Positions 10,780 through 23,100 of a DNA stretch of 64,000 nucleotides are shown piece after piece (within the stretch, counting starts at the first letter, position 1; the number at the start of each line of letters is the position of its first letter). A program made the translations under genes and the position numbers. The DNA lies in assembly GCA_911728455.2 (NCBI GenBank), contig OU452227.1, positions 10,387,110 through 10,451,109 of the forward strand, read 5' to 3'. The DNA is from Marthasterias glacialis (taxonomy: Eukaryota; Echinodermata; Asteroidea; Forcipulatida; Asteriidae). Under the pieces are notes generated by a model. It did no database searches. It saw nothing but the letters and a program-made list of their open reading frames with translations, and was not told the origin of the DNA.

Positions 10780-10960
10780 GGTTGATTGGCTTCTGACTGG
10801 CACCCCCTCCCCCCCCCCCCCCCCCGCAAACAAAGATATTGACAAAATAGGGAGACCGCCATCATTAGGGCTGGATAGCTCAGTTGTCAGTGCGTCAGTA
10901 CGTAAGACTGGTGGTCGCAGGTTCAAATCCCGCTCCAGTCAATTTTTCTTTGCTCACCCC
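10780..10960 (+). mobile_element. tRNA-derived repeat (family 3) with conserved 5' module
   Basis: GGGCTGGATAGCTCAG (A-box) and GCAGGTTCAAATCCC (B-box) form a tRNA-like segment at 10868-10940. A C-run plus GCAAACAAAGATATTGACAA (upstream) is also present next to the tRNA-like part at 22440-22500 and 27400-27470. Ends close to the proposed arrestin promoter. Confidence 0.8.
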
Positions 10961-10988
10961 AGAATAATTTTATTTGTTTGTTTGTTTG

Positions 10989-10995
10989 TATAAAA
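10989..10995 (+). promoter_or_regulatory. Candidate TATA box of the alpha-arrestin gene
   Basis: TATAAAA lies about 55 nt upstream of the proposed ATG at 11049, so transcription could start near 11015-11025. It is just downstream of a tRNA-derived repeat and a (TTTG)n run. An AT-rich chance match is possible; no 5' UTR evidence is available. Confidence 0.35.
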
Positions 10996-11048
10996 CTCAG
11001 ATTTCTGTCACAGTAAGATGCCCACCATTATCCATCTATGAGGTCACA

Positions 11049-11110
11049 ATGAATGAAATAGCAGTGCGTACCAATCAGGGAGAGTACTATGCTGGGGAGA
11101 CCGTCTATGG
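11049..11110 (+). CDS. Alpha-arrestin exon 1 (start codon and first strands)
   Basis: ATG at 11049 opens a 62-nt coding piece ending TAT GG before a GTAGGT donor. It supplies residues 1-20, including GEYYAGETVYG with the final Gly completed by exon 2. This is the classic alpha-arrestin Y-x-x-G-E-x-V-x-G turn. The frame stays open some way upstream of the ATG, so an earlier start or an acceptor (an AG precedes GTCACAATG) cannot be excluded. A TATAAAA at 10989-10995 sits about 55 nt upstream, compatible with a short 5' UTR. Confidence 0.7.
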
Positions 11111-14100
11111 GTAGGTAGCCTACAGTTGACATGTATGTCAGTCATTACACCACGGAGGTAAAAGGAGAAGGAAACTGATTGAGAGTCCCATTTGTATTTT
11201 TATTTTTTTTTTATGAACTGCTCTTGTTAAGGAGCACCCTATCAAAAACAAGCAGAATATCCCATAGGGATAGCTTCATGTACGTGCTTGTTTCAACAGA
11301 CCGCCACACAATAAAAAAAAAGAAAAAAAAGAAAAGAAACAATAGTTATTGGACTATGCCTCGCTCACTAGAAAGTGATGAGAGACATAACCATTAGCAT
11401 CACACTGCAGTCCTATTTACCCTAAGCTGGTTCTTACTTAATGTATTTATTTACTCTACATTTGAAGGATTGCATGCCCTGGTAAGTAATGTCCCATGCC
11501 GCTGTCGTTATCTTAATGGCAATTAAAAATTATCCGAACGATCAGCAGGGAAAGTAAATGCAAATGTAATTTAAAAATAATCAGCCCAAACCATTTGAAG
11601 CTGCATGTAAACTTGTGGAATGGCTTACACCCTATGTGCTGTCATTAAAGGGGCCGTGTCATAATTATTGCAGGCCAGTGGCTGTGCATGGAAAGATGAA
11701 CTCTCACCCAGATACTGTACATATGCGCGCGGTTGCAAGTCACAGAGGATGGGCCCGTCTTTGTCAAATTGTGATGTGACTGCCAGCATGCACGGGCACG
11801 TAATAACTGGGTTATTCCATTTACTGCTATAATCATGACGACAATGGGCACCTGTGAGGGCAGAGATGGTTCTTGGGATTGATTTAGCTTAAATGCGCTA
11901 CAGACTTGGCAGACTCGGCTCAATTTCACACAAAAAAATAAGTTTCATCTTTTAGATGAATTGTCAATATCACCATAGAGTGATTTGTATTGTGAAATGA
12001 AATTTGCTAAGCAGTTAAGAGTTCATCTTAAGATCAATCTTGACTCAGTTGAGCTCAGGCTGTATACTTCCAATGGAACTGAGATGGTTTAAGAAATGCA
12101 ATAAATTGTCAAGTGACCAGGGTAATGATGTTACATAATGGGCGTCAACAGGTGGCAGATACCAGTGCTATCATACATAACTATTATTACTATTAATGGG
12201 TCCTGTGGTGGATTTCACAAAGCGCTAGGACTAGTCTTATCTCGAGTTAGGATCAGTAACTAGTCCTAACTTATAGAACTTGTTATCAGTTAGGACTAGT
12301 CCTAAGTTAGGACTGGTTTTGTGAAATCCACCCCTGGTCTACTTTGGTGTGTCTTCTTGTAATGCTACCTCCATTAGTCCCTCCATGGTTCCCTCTGTAC
12401 ACTCTAATTATAGAAGTTCTTATTGCAACTTGTTGGAAAGGGACCGGTCTATTTTGTCATTCTAGCCTCGATTTGGCGTCTATATATGTACCCCTGAATG
12501 CTTTTTACCGTGTCGTTATTGTTCCAGGATGATTTACCTCAAAGTTGCAACCGCGGACTTCCAAGCCAAGGTTCAGTTACAAATATCTGGAATTGAGCAT
12601 TGTAAGTGTTATACTGACTAACTGCATGGTGAAAATGTAATGACATCAAACTATGAAGTAAAGTGTAGATTATTTTTTTTACAAATCAATATGTAACATT
12701 TGTTCTGATTCTACAGTTTTCTGTAGATTTGCGCAGAAAACTGTTCAATTGGAAAAGACTTTTATAAACCACAATTTTTCTTTTAAAATACTTGGTTTTT
12801 TTTGGTGAGGAAAAAATTGAAGCAATCATATTGCAAGGAATACAAAGCACATTTTGTAAGATAAAAAAAATTAAATTATGCAAAGTTCATTTAAAAAAAT
12901 ACATTAAAAAGACATATATGAACAGGTGAAGTCAACAGTTTTAGTTGAAGTCAGAGAATCGACTTGAAAGTGAACCCTGCGTAGAATGCACTCCCTTTCA
13001 GCTCATACATTCTACACAGGAATCTACACTTTTGAGTCTATTCTCTTTAAAAGTAAACTGTAGGATTGGTAAAGCTGATAGTGCAGTGTTCTTACTTTGT
13101 GTGATTCAATATATACTTGAAAAAAACAAACCTGTGAAAATTTGGGCCCAATCCGTCATCTGGGTCAGGAGAAAATAGTGAAAAACCATGCACACTTTTC
13201 AGCATGATTGTTACAAACCAAAATTAAAATCGGGGTCGCCAAATTCTATTTCCTCGACTTTGACAATATTTCAGACAGAAGTAATTCTATGGAAGAGTGG
13301 TACTGGTATGAAATTCATAATCATTATGCTTTCAGACTGATACTAATAAAATATTTTTTTTATGAATACCAATCCTGTAGGTTCTACCTGTAACCTAACA
13401 GTAAATTTATCCAAATGCACTGTGCACTAAAACAGATTAGAATTTTGACAAATTCTTTACACAATGTAAAGGCAGTTTTATGTAATGGTTTGTAATGTCA
13501 ATAGGAAATCATACCAGTATTTTTAAGTTTATGCCACAAAAATTTGTCAAGACTTAAAAAAAGACAAAAGATCACCACAGAGTCAAATCAAATAGTTATG
13601 AATTGGAACTCAGTTTACTAATGACTAGGGCCCAATCTCATAGAGCAGCTTAAGCAGAAAATACTACTGGCAAATTTTCCGCTAAGCAAAAATAAGCTGG
13701 GTACCAGGCACAGATTGTACATGTGACACGGTATTTTGGCTGGTAACCTTATTCTGGTAAGCATAATTTTGTTGTGCTTAGCTAATTTGTGTGCTTAAGC
13801 AGCTCTATGAAATTGGGCCGGGCCCTGTACGCTGTGTTTAAGACGTGTGTTATTTGATAATACAGGTGAATATACCCCAGTGGAAGGTGATGACTGGTCG
13901 ATTAGTCATCCCGATGACTGTCTTCGTAATCCTTTTGAAGACCGAGTTATGTCAAACCCCGTGGAGATTTTTGTTCCAAAAGGTATGTCTTAATGTGACG
14001 ATTGTCACTGAGAATTAGGCTAATTGCTTTGCCAAGCCACTGACCTGTCATTTCGTAAAGAACCATCCTTCCGCCGAAAACAAAACAGCCCTGCCATATA

Positions 14101-17100
14101 ATTAAAATAATAATAATAATTGCGTACATTTAAAATGTGCCATGTCTGTCATAAACGACACTCCTGGCACCGAAATATCAAATCTGGGGGACATTGTTGC
14201 AAACGATTTTATGAGACGAAGCAGCGATATAATACAACACCTTGAAAGGGATACAAGACGAGGTGGCGCATATTGCTGCCAGACCATGCCAGAAACACCG
14301 GGGCAAACCCCTTCTGTTTACGATAAGTCTACTGGGTTCTTTTACGTGCATTACACAACACACGGGACCAATAGCTTTACGATCCATCTGAAGGACGGAG
14401 CAATAATGGTTAAGTGTCTCCCTTAAGGACACAAGTGGCAAGACCGGGACTCAAACCCACACTCTGCTGATCACAAACACCAGAGCCTGAGTCCAGTGTG
14501 CTTGACCGCTCGGCCACGACACGCCATGAAATGCAGACAAGTGCCATCAAGGTTAAGACCAAAAATACAATTAAAACAAAACAATCTGTATACTGCAAGA
14601 ATACACAGTGAACAAGTAACTGATAAATCCTTTAAAGGTTTGCAGACTAAAAAATGTATCTCATCAATAAAAAAAAGACTGAATCTACATTGTCCTTTCT
14701 GCTTTAGCACAGAGAAATTGAATAATATAACCAGAGCAGCCAGTAATGAAAAAAAACACACAAAAAGATCACAAACCCGCTACATGTGTTTACGTCGATA
14801 ACCCTCCCACAATAAGAAATTTAAGTAAACAACCCGCTCACAATAAGACATCAAAATGCACTAAACCACTTCCCTCAGCCAGGGTCCCCGCAGATAAGAT
14901 GAGCAATAGACCTTATGCGTATGACATCACTATGGGCTTTTAGTATAGGAAAGGTCACCTGCGCGGTGAGGTCAAAACAGCTACAATGCATGTTCGATGC
15001 TGCGTTTGACCTCAAAGATGGCGGCGAATACTTAAGGTCTATGATGGTACAACAGTCAACAATAAAATAGATTTTACATTGATAAACTAAAAGTAAGTTA
15101 AATATGAAATGGTTGACTGGTTGCCTTTCATGGTAACAGGTTTTTTGGTTGGTAGGGAGGTGTGGAGGCTGCCCTCTGGTCTGGATTCATGGTACCACTT
15201 TTAGTTTTCAGAATTACGATATGATTCTTGAGGACTTCAAAAAATGAGGTGAATTTGCTCATTCTGAAAGTGTGCATGTCAATTTTTAGTTGTGGAGTAG
15301 TGGAAAGAATAATGAACTTGTTTATAGTTTTATTTTGTCAGAACACGTGTGGATGAATGTACATGTAGGACTTCCTGTGAAATAGTGAATGTCATGGGAT
15401 TTGTCAAGGATGTTGCATCGGTTCAGGATGTGTCCTGAATGGTGTTTAGTTACATTAAATGCTTTGCCATTTGTGCATGTAAAGAATAATTCATAATTCA
15501 TAAACACCCCAGTCAGTTTGGAACAATTTGGGCAGTCCTATTGGTTGAAAGGCGGTCACATGACTGTTTAAGACCGGTTTTAAACAGATGATAAAGACAT
15601 AGCTAGAGCTGTGAAGGCGCGTTCTACGCTCATTATATCTGCACACGTATTGGCGCACTAGCTTACGCGGGTGCTAATTTACGCGTAGCGCAATCAATAC
15701 ATAGTGGTACTCAATGTAAAGTCTATTAATACAAGCACGTACGCGCAACCATTGAGCGTCGACCCTTCACGAAATGGAGCCTGAGGACGTGGCGAGAGTT
15801 GAAAAATAAATTTAAAAAACAGAAAAGTGTAACAGATATTTCTACATTATTACGCTTTTTGACAAAAACGGGAATATAACAGTAGTGACTCGGTCTTGAA
15901 TGGCCGTTTAAAACTTTGCAGGGTCGTGGCCGTGTAATAAAGCACCTCGCCTTCAGCTAGGTCCTTTATCACACAGCCACGACCCTGCCGGTTTTAAATG
16001 ACCATTTAAGACCTCGGTCACCACTCTTTTATTCCCTTATTCAAAGGACTCAGTTTAGTCACAACCATGCTAATAATAATAATAATAACAACTGCATTTA
16101 TAAAGGGCCTATATCAAAGAAATTGCTCAAAGGTGCTGTATATTAAAAATCAAATTAATAGAAGCAAAAGCAAACGGTAAAAAGTTAAACAAAACAAGCC
16201 AAGCCAAACTTTAAAAATACAAAGCACTGATATAAGCCCTGATAGGGCTCAATACACGACAATACATGAATCAATGTTCACGAGAAATACACCAAAACTA
16301 GTTAAGAGTGCTGAAGGCTCTAGTCGGCCCAGAGTTTTCTTTTTTTTCCAGTTTGAACTAAAAGCTATGCCCATAATAACCTAGGCCCTATAAATGCAAG
16401 TTTGCTCAAAATTTATAGCAGGTATATATCAGAAAACAACTAAAAACTAATATTAGGGGTGAAATTCATGCTTCAAGAAGGGGAAAATTGTGACGTAGAA
16501 ATTTAAAGGCAAATGCTGTGGGATGTTGCGCGGCGATCGCTACATGTGGTTGTGCTACATTTGCATTTATACTCCTGTATCTTCAGGGGCTTAGTGTCTC
16601 TGGACAAGTCTCTTGCTATTTTGGCTTTTGTTACATAGGCAATAGGCATAAAGGCATGTTGTTGCTGTGAAATATACCAGATTCTAAATGGTTAGGAATG
16701 TACATTGTCACTACGTTTGCATTGTCATCGGGTGCCTTGATCTACGTCACGAAAGGCGATATCAAAATGGATAATACAAGTTTTGAGCAATAAATTAAAC
16801 GTGAATAACTCATCAAAAACTTATAAAAGGTAAGGAATATTTTTGTATTAAAAGTCCCATGAATTATTTTTTTTTATTGGTTAAAAAAATAAAGTATGCC
16901 TATTATAGTATATCTTTATTTTTTTCACATTTTTTACATGCGTATTAATCGTAGAAATAATGATTTCTAAAATTAGGGGGTTGCCGCGCTCCGCCCACCC
17001 TTCCTCATTAACATAAAATCTGTGACGTAGACAGTGGAATGGCTGACCAGGTCCATGTGTATGACAATAACACACAGTGCATTGTTGACCACTCGGCACC

Positions 17101-20100
17101 AGAGCTGTCTTTGAAATGTTTTACCACAGTCTACGTCACGGATCATTGCGCAAATCAAATGGCACACATGTTCGGGGCTCAATTAAAGTGTATTAACGCA
17201 TAACAGACACATCAAAATAGTCAATGCTATGTTTTGTTAATTTCAAACCATACATTAAGCCACAAAAATGTTCCGTGACAAAAAACCTCTTCATGGGCCC
17301 TTTAATATCAAACCATATATTAAGCCCCCAAAATGTAAGTGAAAAGATACCACTTCATAGGCCCTTTAAAAATACACCTTCACATCAACAATAAGCTGGG
17401 TCCAATAGACCGATTGTGCAACCCGTTGTGGGTATTAAATGTAAACACACACGACGTCCTCCGTAGGAAAGTACGGTACAGTACATGATGATTGTTGCAT
17501 GAATTTGTTTATTCGATTGAGGCTTTTCTTTCTTTCTGCACTACACTGTATAACACACAGGGACATTGACTCACCTCTCTTTTATTCCCGATCCCTTGTT
17601 CATGAATGGTCCATCTTATAATCCCATTTCTTACCATGGAATTGTATGTTTGAATAGGGTAACCTTTTAGCACATGTGTCAGTGCTTGTGTTATACTAAA
17701 TGAAAGAGCAGAATCCAGTTCTTTAGTTTTATACCAGGAATGAATTGATCCTAATGTTAAAAGTTGCCTGGTCCAATTTTCGCCAATTTTTTTTTTTACA
17801 AATTTGTTTGTTTACAAAAGGAGTGAACTTGTACATTCCATGGCATTTCTTGGCAGGCGAGATACCACACTGGGCGTATGAGAAATTATACATTTTGTGT
17901 CATAACTTCCACATAAATTAAAGAGTTATAAAAGTAACAGCTGAACAAGTTTTGTTACGTGCCCCCCTTTCGTCATACCTAAAGTTGTTAAAAATCAGAC
18001 ACTGCAATCTCCACAATATAATAAGATTTTACATTTTCTTCCATTGGGCTGTGTACAAATCGTGCCTGCAGGAAGTCCAGGCTCTGTGGCTCTCTTGTAA
18101 ACATGTGATGTCACAGGTCACATGGTCTATCCTGTTGAGAAGTGATGACATTTTTTGGAGGGAGAAGTGCAGTGTAACGATTGTTAATGTACATGTATGT
18201 ACATGTATAACATTCGTTTGTATTGCACTTCTGGCTCCAAAATGTCATCACATACCAGTAGGATAGAGGTTCTTATCATTTGATTAATTGAGATCACTAA
18301 CTGATGCATTGCTTATTACTTCCTGTTCATTCACAGAACCGCTTCCCCTTGGCAGCTATAAATTTCCCTTTCACTACAAACTCAAACCAGGGCTTCCAAG
18401 TAAGTATCCATAACTTTCCTTTTTTTTTTGAATGTTTTTCTATTTTCCTTTGCTGAGGCTCGCCAATCATTTTTTCAAGTAAATTCATCAACAATTATTT
18501 CTTTAATAATACCACAATATGTAAACACACATCCAGGTGTGCTTTTCTATAACGATAAAGTTAACTCATTATGTGGTGTAAAACTATGCACATTGTCAAA
18601 AATGAGAATTTTAAAAAAATTATATGCAATAGAGGGTAGGCACAGCCTTTTTCCTACAGTAAACTTACGTCTATTTTGACCTCATTGAGGGCGCTGTTGT
18701 ACACATCCCTGTGGGACTCATGACATCTGATGCATAAGGTCAATACAGGCGTGATACTTGGTTCTTGTAAGGGCCAGGCAGTTTGCTTTAATAAAGGGCA
18801 CCTACAGTACATGAGGAAAATGAACATTTTGTACGTGAAAATTTCCAAGGGCACCAAGGCAATGACCAGGGGCTTGGAGGCGATTGCCTTCATTGCCTGC
18901 GTGAAGTATCAGCCCTGGCAATTGTTGTTTTCTTTTACCCATCACTAGTGTTGATTGTTCATTTACATGCACAACAAGAAACATTTTTGTGTTCAACATT
19001 AAAGATATATCATCCATGCTCAAGCCGAATTAACCTTGAAGAATGAGTCCAAATGTTGAATTGCTATTTTTTGTATAATGACCAAAGTTATTAACTTTCA
19101 AATGATATAGCTGGTTGGTTTGGCGTAGTGGTATCTTGCCTCACCTTCCACCTCTAGGACCTCGGTTCGAACCCCGCCGGGGGCACTATGTGGAGTGGGT
19201 TTTCAGTCCCTACCTGATTGCGTGGGTTTTCCCTTGGTTAAATCTCTTGGGCTTTCCTCCAGCATCTAAAACTGAAACTTCCTTCCTCATCTTCTCTCTG
19301 AGGGGTTCTTGGCTAGTTCACTTCTCTGAGAATCCTTGGCTTCACAACCAGAATAAATGAAATGAAATGAAATGAAACATGTAGGCTGTCAAACCCAAAT
19401 AATCCATCAAATTTAACATCAATTTAAATAGTAGAATTTATTGAATAGCTTTGAATTCCAGCCCTGGCAATGTACATGTCAATACAAAGCAAGCTTTTAG
19501 ATTCAAATTACATTTTTGTGCATTAAATACTATAAAACTAATCATGGTTCTTACCCAGTATACAATGCTATAAGACGAATTGCACATTTAGCTCTCAATA
19601 TTGAAACCGGGCCAATGGTAAATTGTATACAAACTGAAAAGAATGATTTTGTCTTTCATAAAATGTTTTGCATATTGTATGGTTAGATAGTTCTCTTCTG
19701 ATATCAGTTTCAGTTATCCTGTTTTTATTGAAATAGTTTCAAAAGACTGAGTGGTTCTGAAAAGTAAACTCTGATTAAGGGTTGGTTTTGATGGTATATT
19801 ATATGCATGAAAACAACTTTTAAAGTAATTTTTATAATTTGTTTTGTAAATTGTGGATATGTGTAATCCCTTCCTGTGGTTAGCCGCTGTTGGTTGGTAC
19901 TATGGTACTAATGAAATAAAAATCTGACTGAGCGGTTCGGAGGCTTTGTTCCAGATTGCGGCTGGTACCTTATACATGGTGTACCCACAGACCAGAACCA
20001 ATCTTATTCCTCCATGATACACAGCCTGAAATCTTCAGTACAATGGCGTGTCTCGGCCGAGCAGATAAAAACACTGGACTCAAGCTCTGGTGTTTCTGAT

Positions 20101-23100
20101 CAGCAGAGGGTGGGCTCAAGGCCCTGTTGTGACACTTGTGTCCTTGAGCGAGACACTTGACCATTAATGCTGCATCCTTCAGATGGGACGTAAAGCCATA
20201 GGTCCCGTGTGTTTTGTAATATTTGTAAAAGAACCCAGTGCACTTATCGCAAAGAGAAGGGGTTCGCCCCGGTCTTCCTGGTCTGATCAGCTGCAGATTG
20301 CGCCACAGCACCTTGTTAACCATTACATGGTGCTATGTAAAGGAACAGGTCTCATACTTAAAAACTTAACTCATCATACCTTGCAGGAAAAAATACTGAA
20401 GGCTTTGAGACGCCCATCGGGTGTGATAAAGCGCTATATAAGAACTGCGTATTATGATTATTTTATTTCTTATTCTTTTTATGTTAAGGTTCAACTTTCA
20501 TCTCATCACCAAATGGCAACTGGCAAGGTAGTGTAGTCTACAAAGTCATTGCCAGTGCCTCGTCGGAGTTGGTCGATACCCAGTCCTTTGTCTGTCTGGG
20601 TAAACACAGAGAAGACATTGTTGTCATTGGGTACAGTCACGACACGATGATCAAGACTTGCTTCTGTTACGAAAGAGGAAGAATATCTCTCTGTGCAGAG
20701 TAAGTTCAACCTACATGTAATCAACCTGAGCCCAGCCAAATTATCTGGGATCAATTCGTGAAGGTGTTAAGCAGAAAAATATTGCTTACAAGTTTATTTG
20801 CAGGAAACCAGTCACAAGCAGTGTACGTTATATGGCGTTTTGGCTGGTAAGTCACTATTGCTAAGCATGATTTTCTGTGCTTAGCAAATGTGTGTGCTAA
20901 ACAGTTTGTAGAAATTGGTCCTTGGTGGATCTTGGTGTCTCATTTTAACGCACAGATCTTGAATAGAGTTTTAAGTTTTCAAGCATGAAATTCATCAGTA
21001 AGATTCTTGTTTTTTCAATCTGTAGTTTTTGTCGATCTCCAATGGGAGATTTTGGAACGCTAGGTGCCAAGCAGACATACCAGGTAAATTTCCATTACTA
21101 GCATGCGCAAATTTTTTGAGAACAGCGGATTTACTTGGTAAGTCTGCTGCCACCTAGCATCCCCAAAAGTCTACCATTGCACTCTATTGTTACCTTAATC
21201 ATGCTGGACTGGTCTCGTACCCTCAGTCATTTCAAGCTCTGTTCGCAGAGGGCGCTTCAAATTCAGGCAGTGTTTGTTTGTTTGTTTGTTTTTTTAACGA
21301 AGTGCATGAAATGTTATGTGATTTTATGAGTTGTTATACAAGTCTACATAATAACCTAAGATATTTTGTTTATATGTATGGCATATACATAGGCCATTTT
21401 CAAAACCACGTCGTTGGCTTGGGGTTCCCGGCTTGGGGTCCGGCTTGGGGTCTGGCTTGGGGTTCGGCTTGGGGTTCGGCTTGGCCTACAGCTTGGGCTC
21501 CGGCTTGGGGTCCGGCTTGGGCTCCGGCTTGGGGTCTGGCTTGGGGTTTCGGCTTGGCGTCTGGCTTGAGGTCTGACTTGGGGTGCGGCTTGGGGTCCGG
21601 CTTGGGCTGCGGCTTTGGCTGCGGCTTGGGCTGCAGCTTGGGCTGCGGCTTGGGCTCCGGCTTGGGCTCAAGCTTGGGCTTCGTCAGCTATTTTTAAAAT
21701 GTGTGCTTTCCATTCGGGGCTTCAAACAGGCGGTCAGAGCCCAACCCTAAGCCTTGATTTTGACAAGGGCCATAGTAAGCTGTCAATGGCTCCTTCAATC
21801 TTAAGGAGCTGTGAAGTTTTTTGTTGTTTTTTTCCTTCTAAAAAAAAGGCTAGCAATGGTCGAATTCCTTTACATTATTTTTCCTTGTTTGTGTCTTATT
21901 CCACAGACTGGACAAGACAGTGTACAGAACTGGGGAAACAATGAAACTATCGGTCAATGTTAACAACAAATCCTCAGAACTCACAAAACCAGTTAAATGC
22001 TCGGTAAGAGACAGTACTGTTTCCCTTTCAAACAGTATTTTTTACAGAAAAAAAAACACGTTTTCTTACTGAAGCAAATAGTGAGAAGCTTTTTTTTTGT
22101 TTAACCAAAGCCTCAGCTATATCAGCTCTTGCTTTATTGTTGTGTAGGCCATTTTGAAGCTGTGTTTTTTTTTTTTGGGGGGGGGAAAGTTGACGATGGT
22201 CTTGATGACTCTTGGTGCATTAGATCACTCAGCCACAACACTCCACAGCTTAGTCATTAATAATAGGCTTTTTCATTTTTCAACTTTTGCTTAGCCTGTT
22301 GTAACTGCAGCTGGGCATGCAAAAACCTAACACCTTTAATTCCTTATTAAAGGGAACAAAGACATTGACTGGAGCGGGATTTGAAACTGTGACTACCGGG
22401 TTTACGTGCCGGTGCTCTACCAACTGAGCTAACTGAGCCCTGTCGTATATTGGCAGAGCGCCTATTTTGTCAACATCTTTGTTTAGGGGGCACCAGTCAG
22501 AAGTCATACAACCAAATACTGCCGTATAGCCAGAGAACACGCCTGGGCTAATTAGCTCAGTTGGTAGAGCACTGGCGGTTAAACTCAGAGGTCCAACGTT
22601 CAAAACCCGCTCCAGTAAATTTTTAATTTTTTTTCACCCCAAAGTTTATTAAAGTCCTGTTATGAAATGTAAACAAGTTGCCGCCATTGCAGTAGCAACA
22701 TCATGCATTTTGTATGTGTTGGTGATGCGGCGTGCTGCTTGCAAAGCGGAGATGCGTGTGCCATTATTTGTCAACCATGAGCAAGTTTGAGTGCGCACTA
22801 TGGTTCACTAAAGGTCAATCATCTTGACCCGAACCCAGGCTGGTCGACCATTGGTTGACCACTGTGGAACCAGCCTCAGGACCTTGGTTTCTTCCCTGGT
22901 CCCGGTAGCCTTGTTTCATGCCAACCTATGTGAAGGGCAATGGGCAGAAGGGAACCAATGACGCTATTGAAAAACGTGCAACGTGCAAATTTCAGAACGT
23001 CGTTTAACACTGTCCGTATACGGAGCATAACGCATGATACTCAAAGTACGCAGAGTGCAATTTAGACTACTGGGAGTATGATATGGTTGAATATCGCACT

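Noticed and set aside
10868-10940. Functional tRNA gene
   Set aside because: A and B boxes are present, but the stems do not pair into a proper cloverleaf and the same module recurs in repeats; treated as a tRNA-derived repeat.
14142-14801. Several 60-100 codon frames on both strands
   Set aside because: They translate the minus-strand SINE at 14100-14527 and its flanks.
21027-21084. Possible exon between arrestin exons 5 and 6
   Set aside because: Splice borders look acceptable, but exon 5 joins exon 6 directly in phase and the result matches the family without a gap.
21278-21697. Ala-Trp-Gly-rich 139-codon frame
   Set aside because: Translation of the 12-bp minisatellite inside an intron; no start context or splice support.
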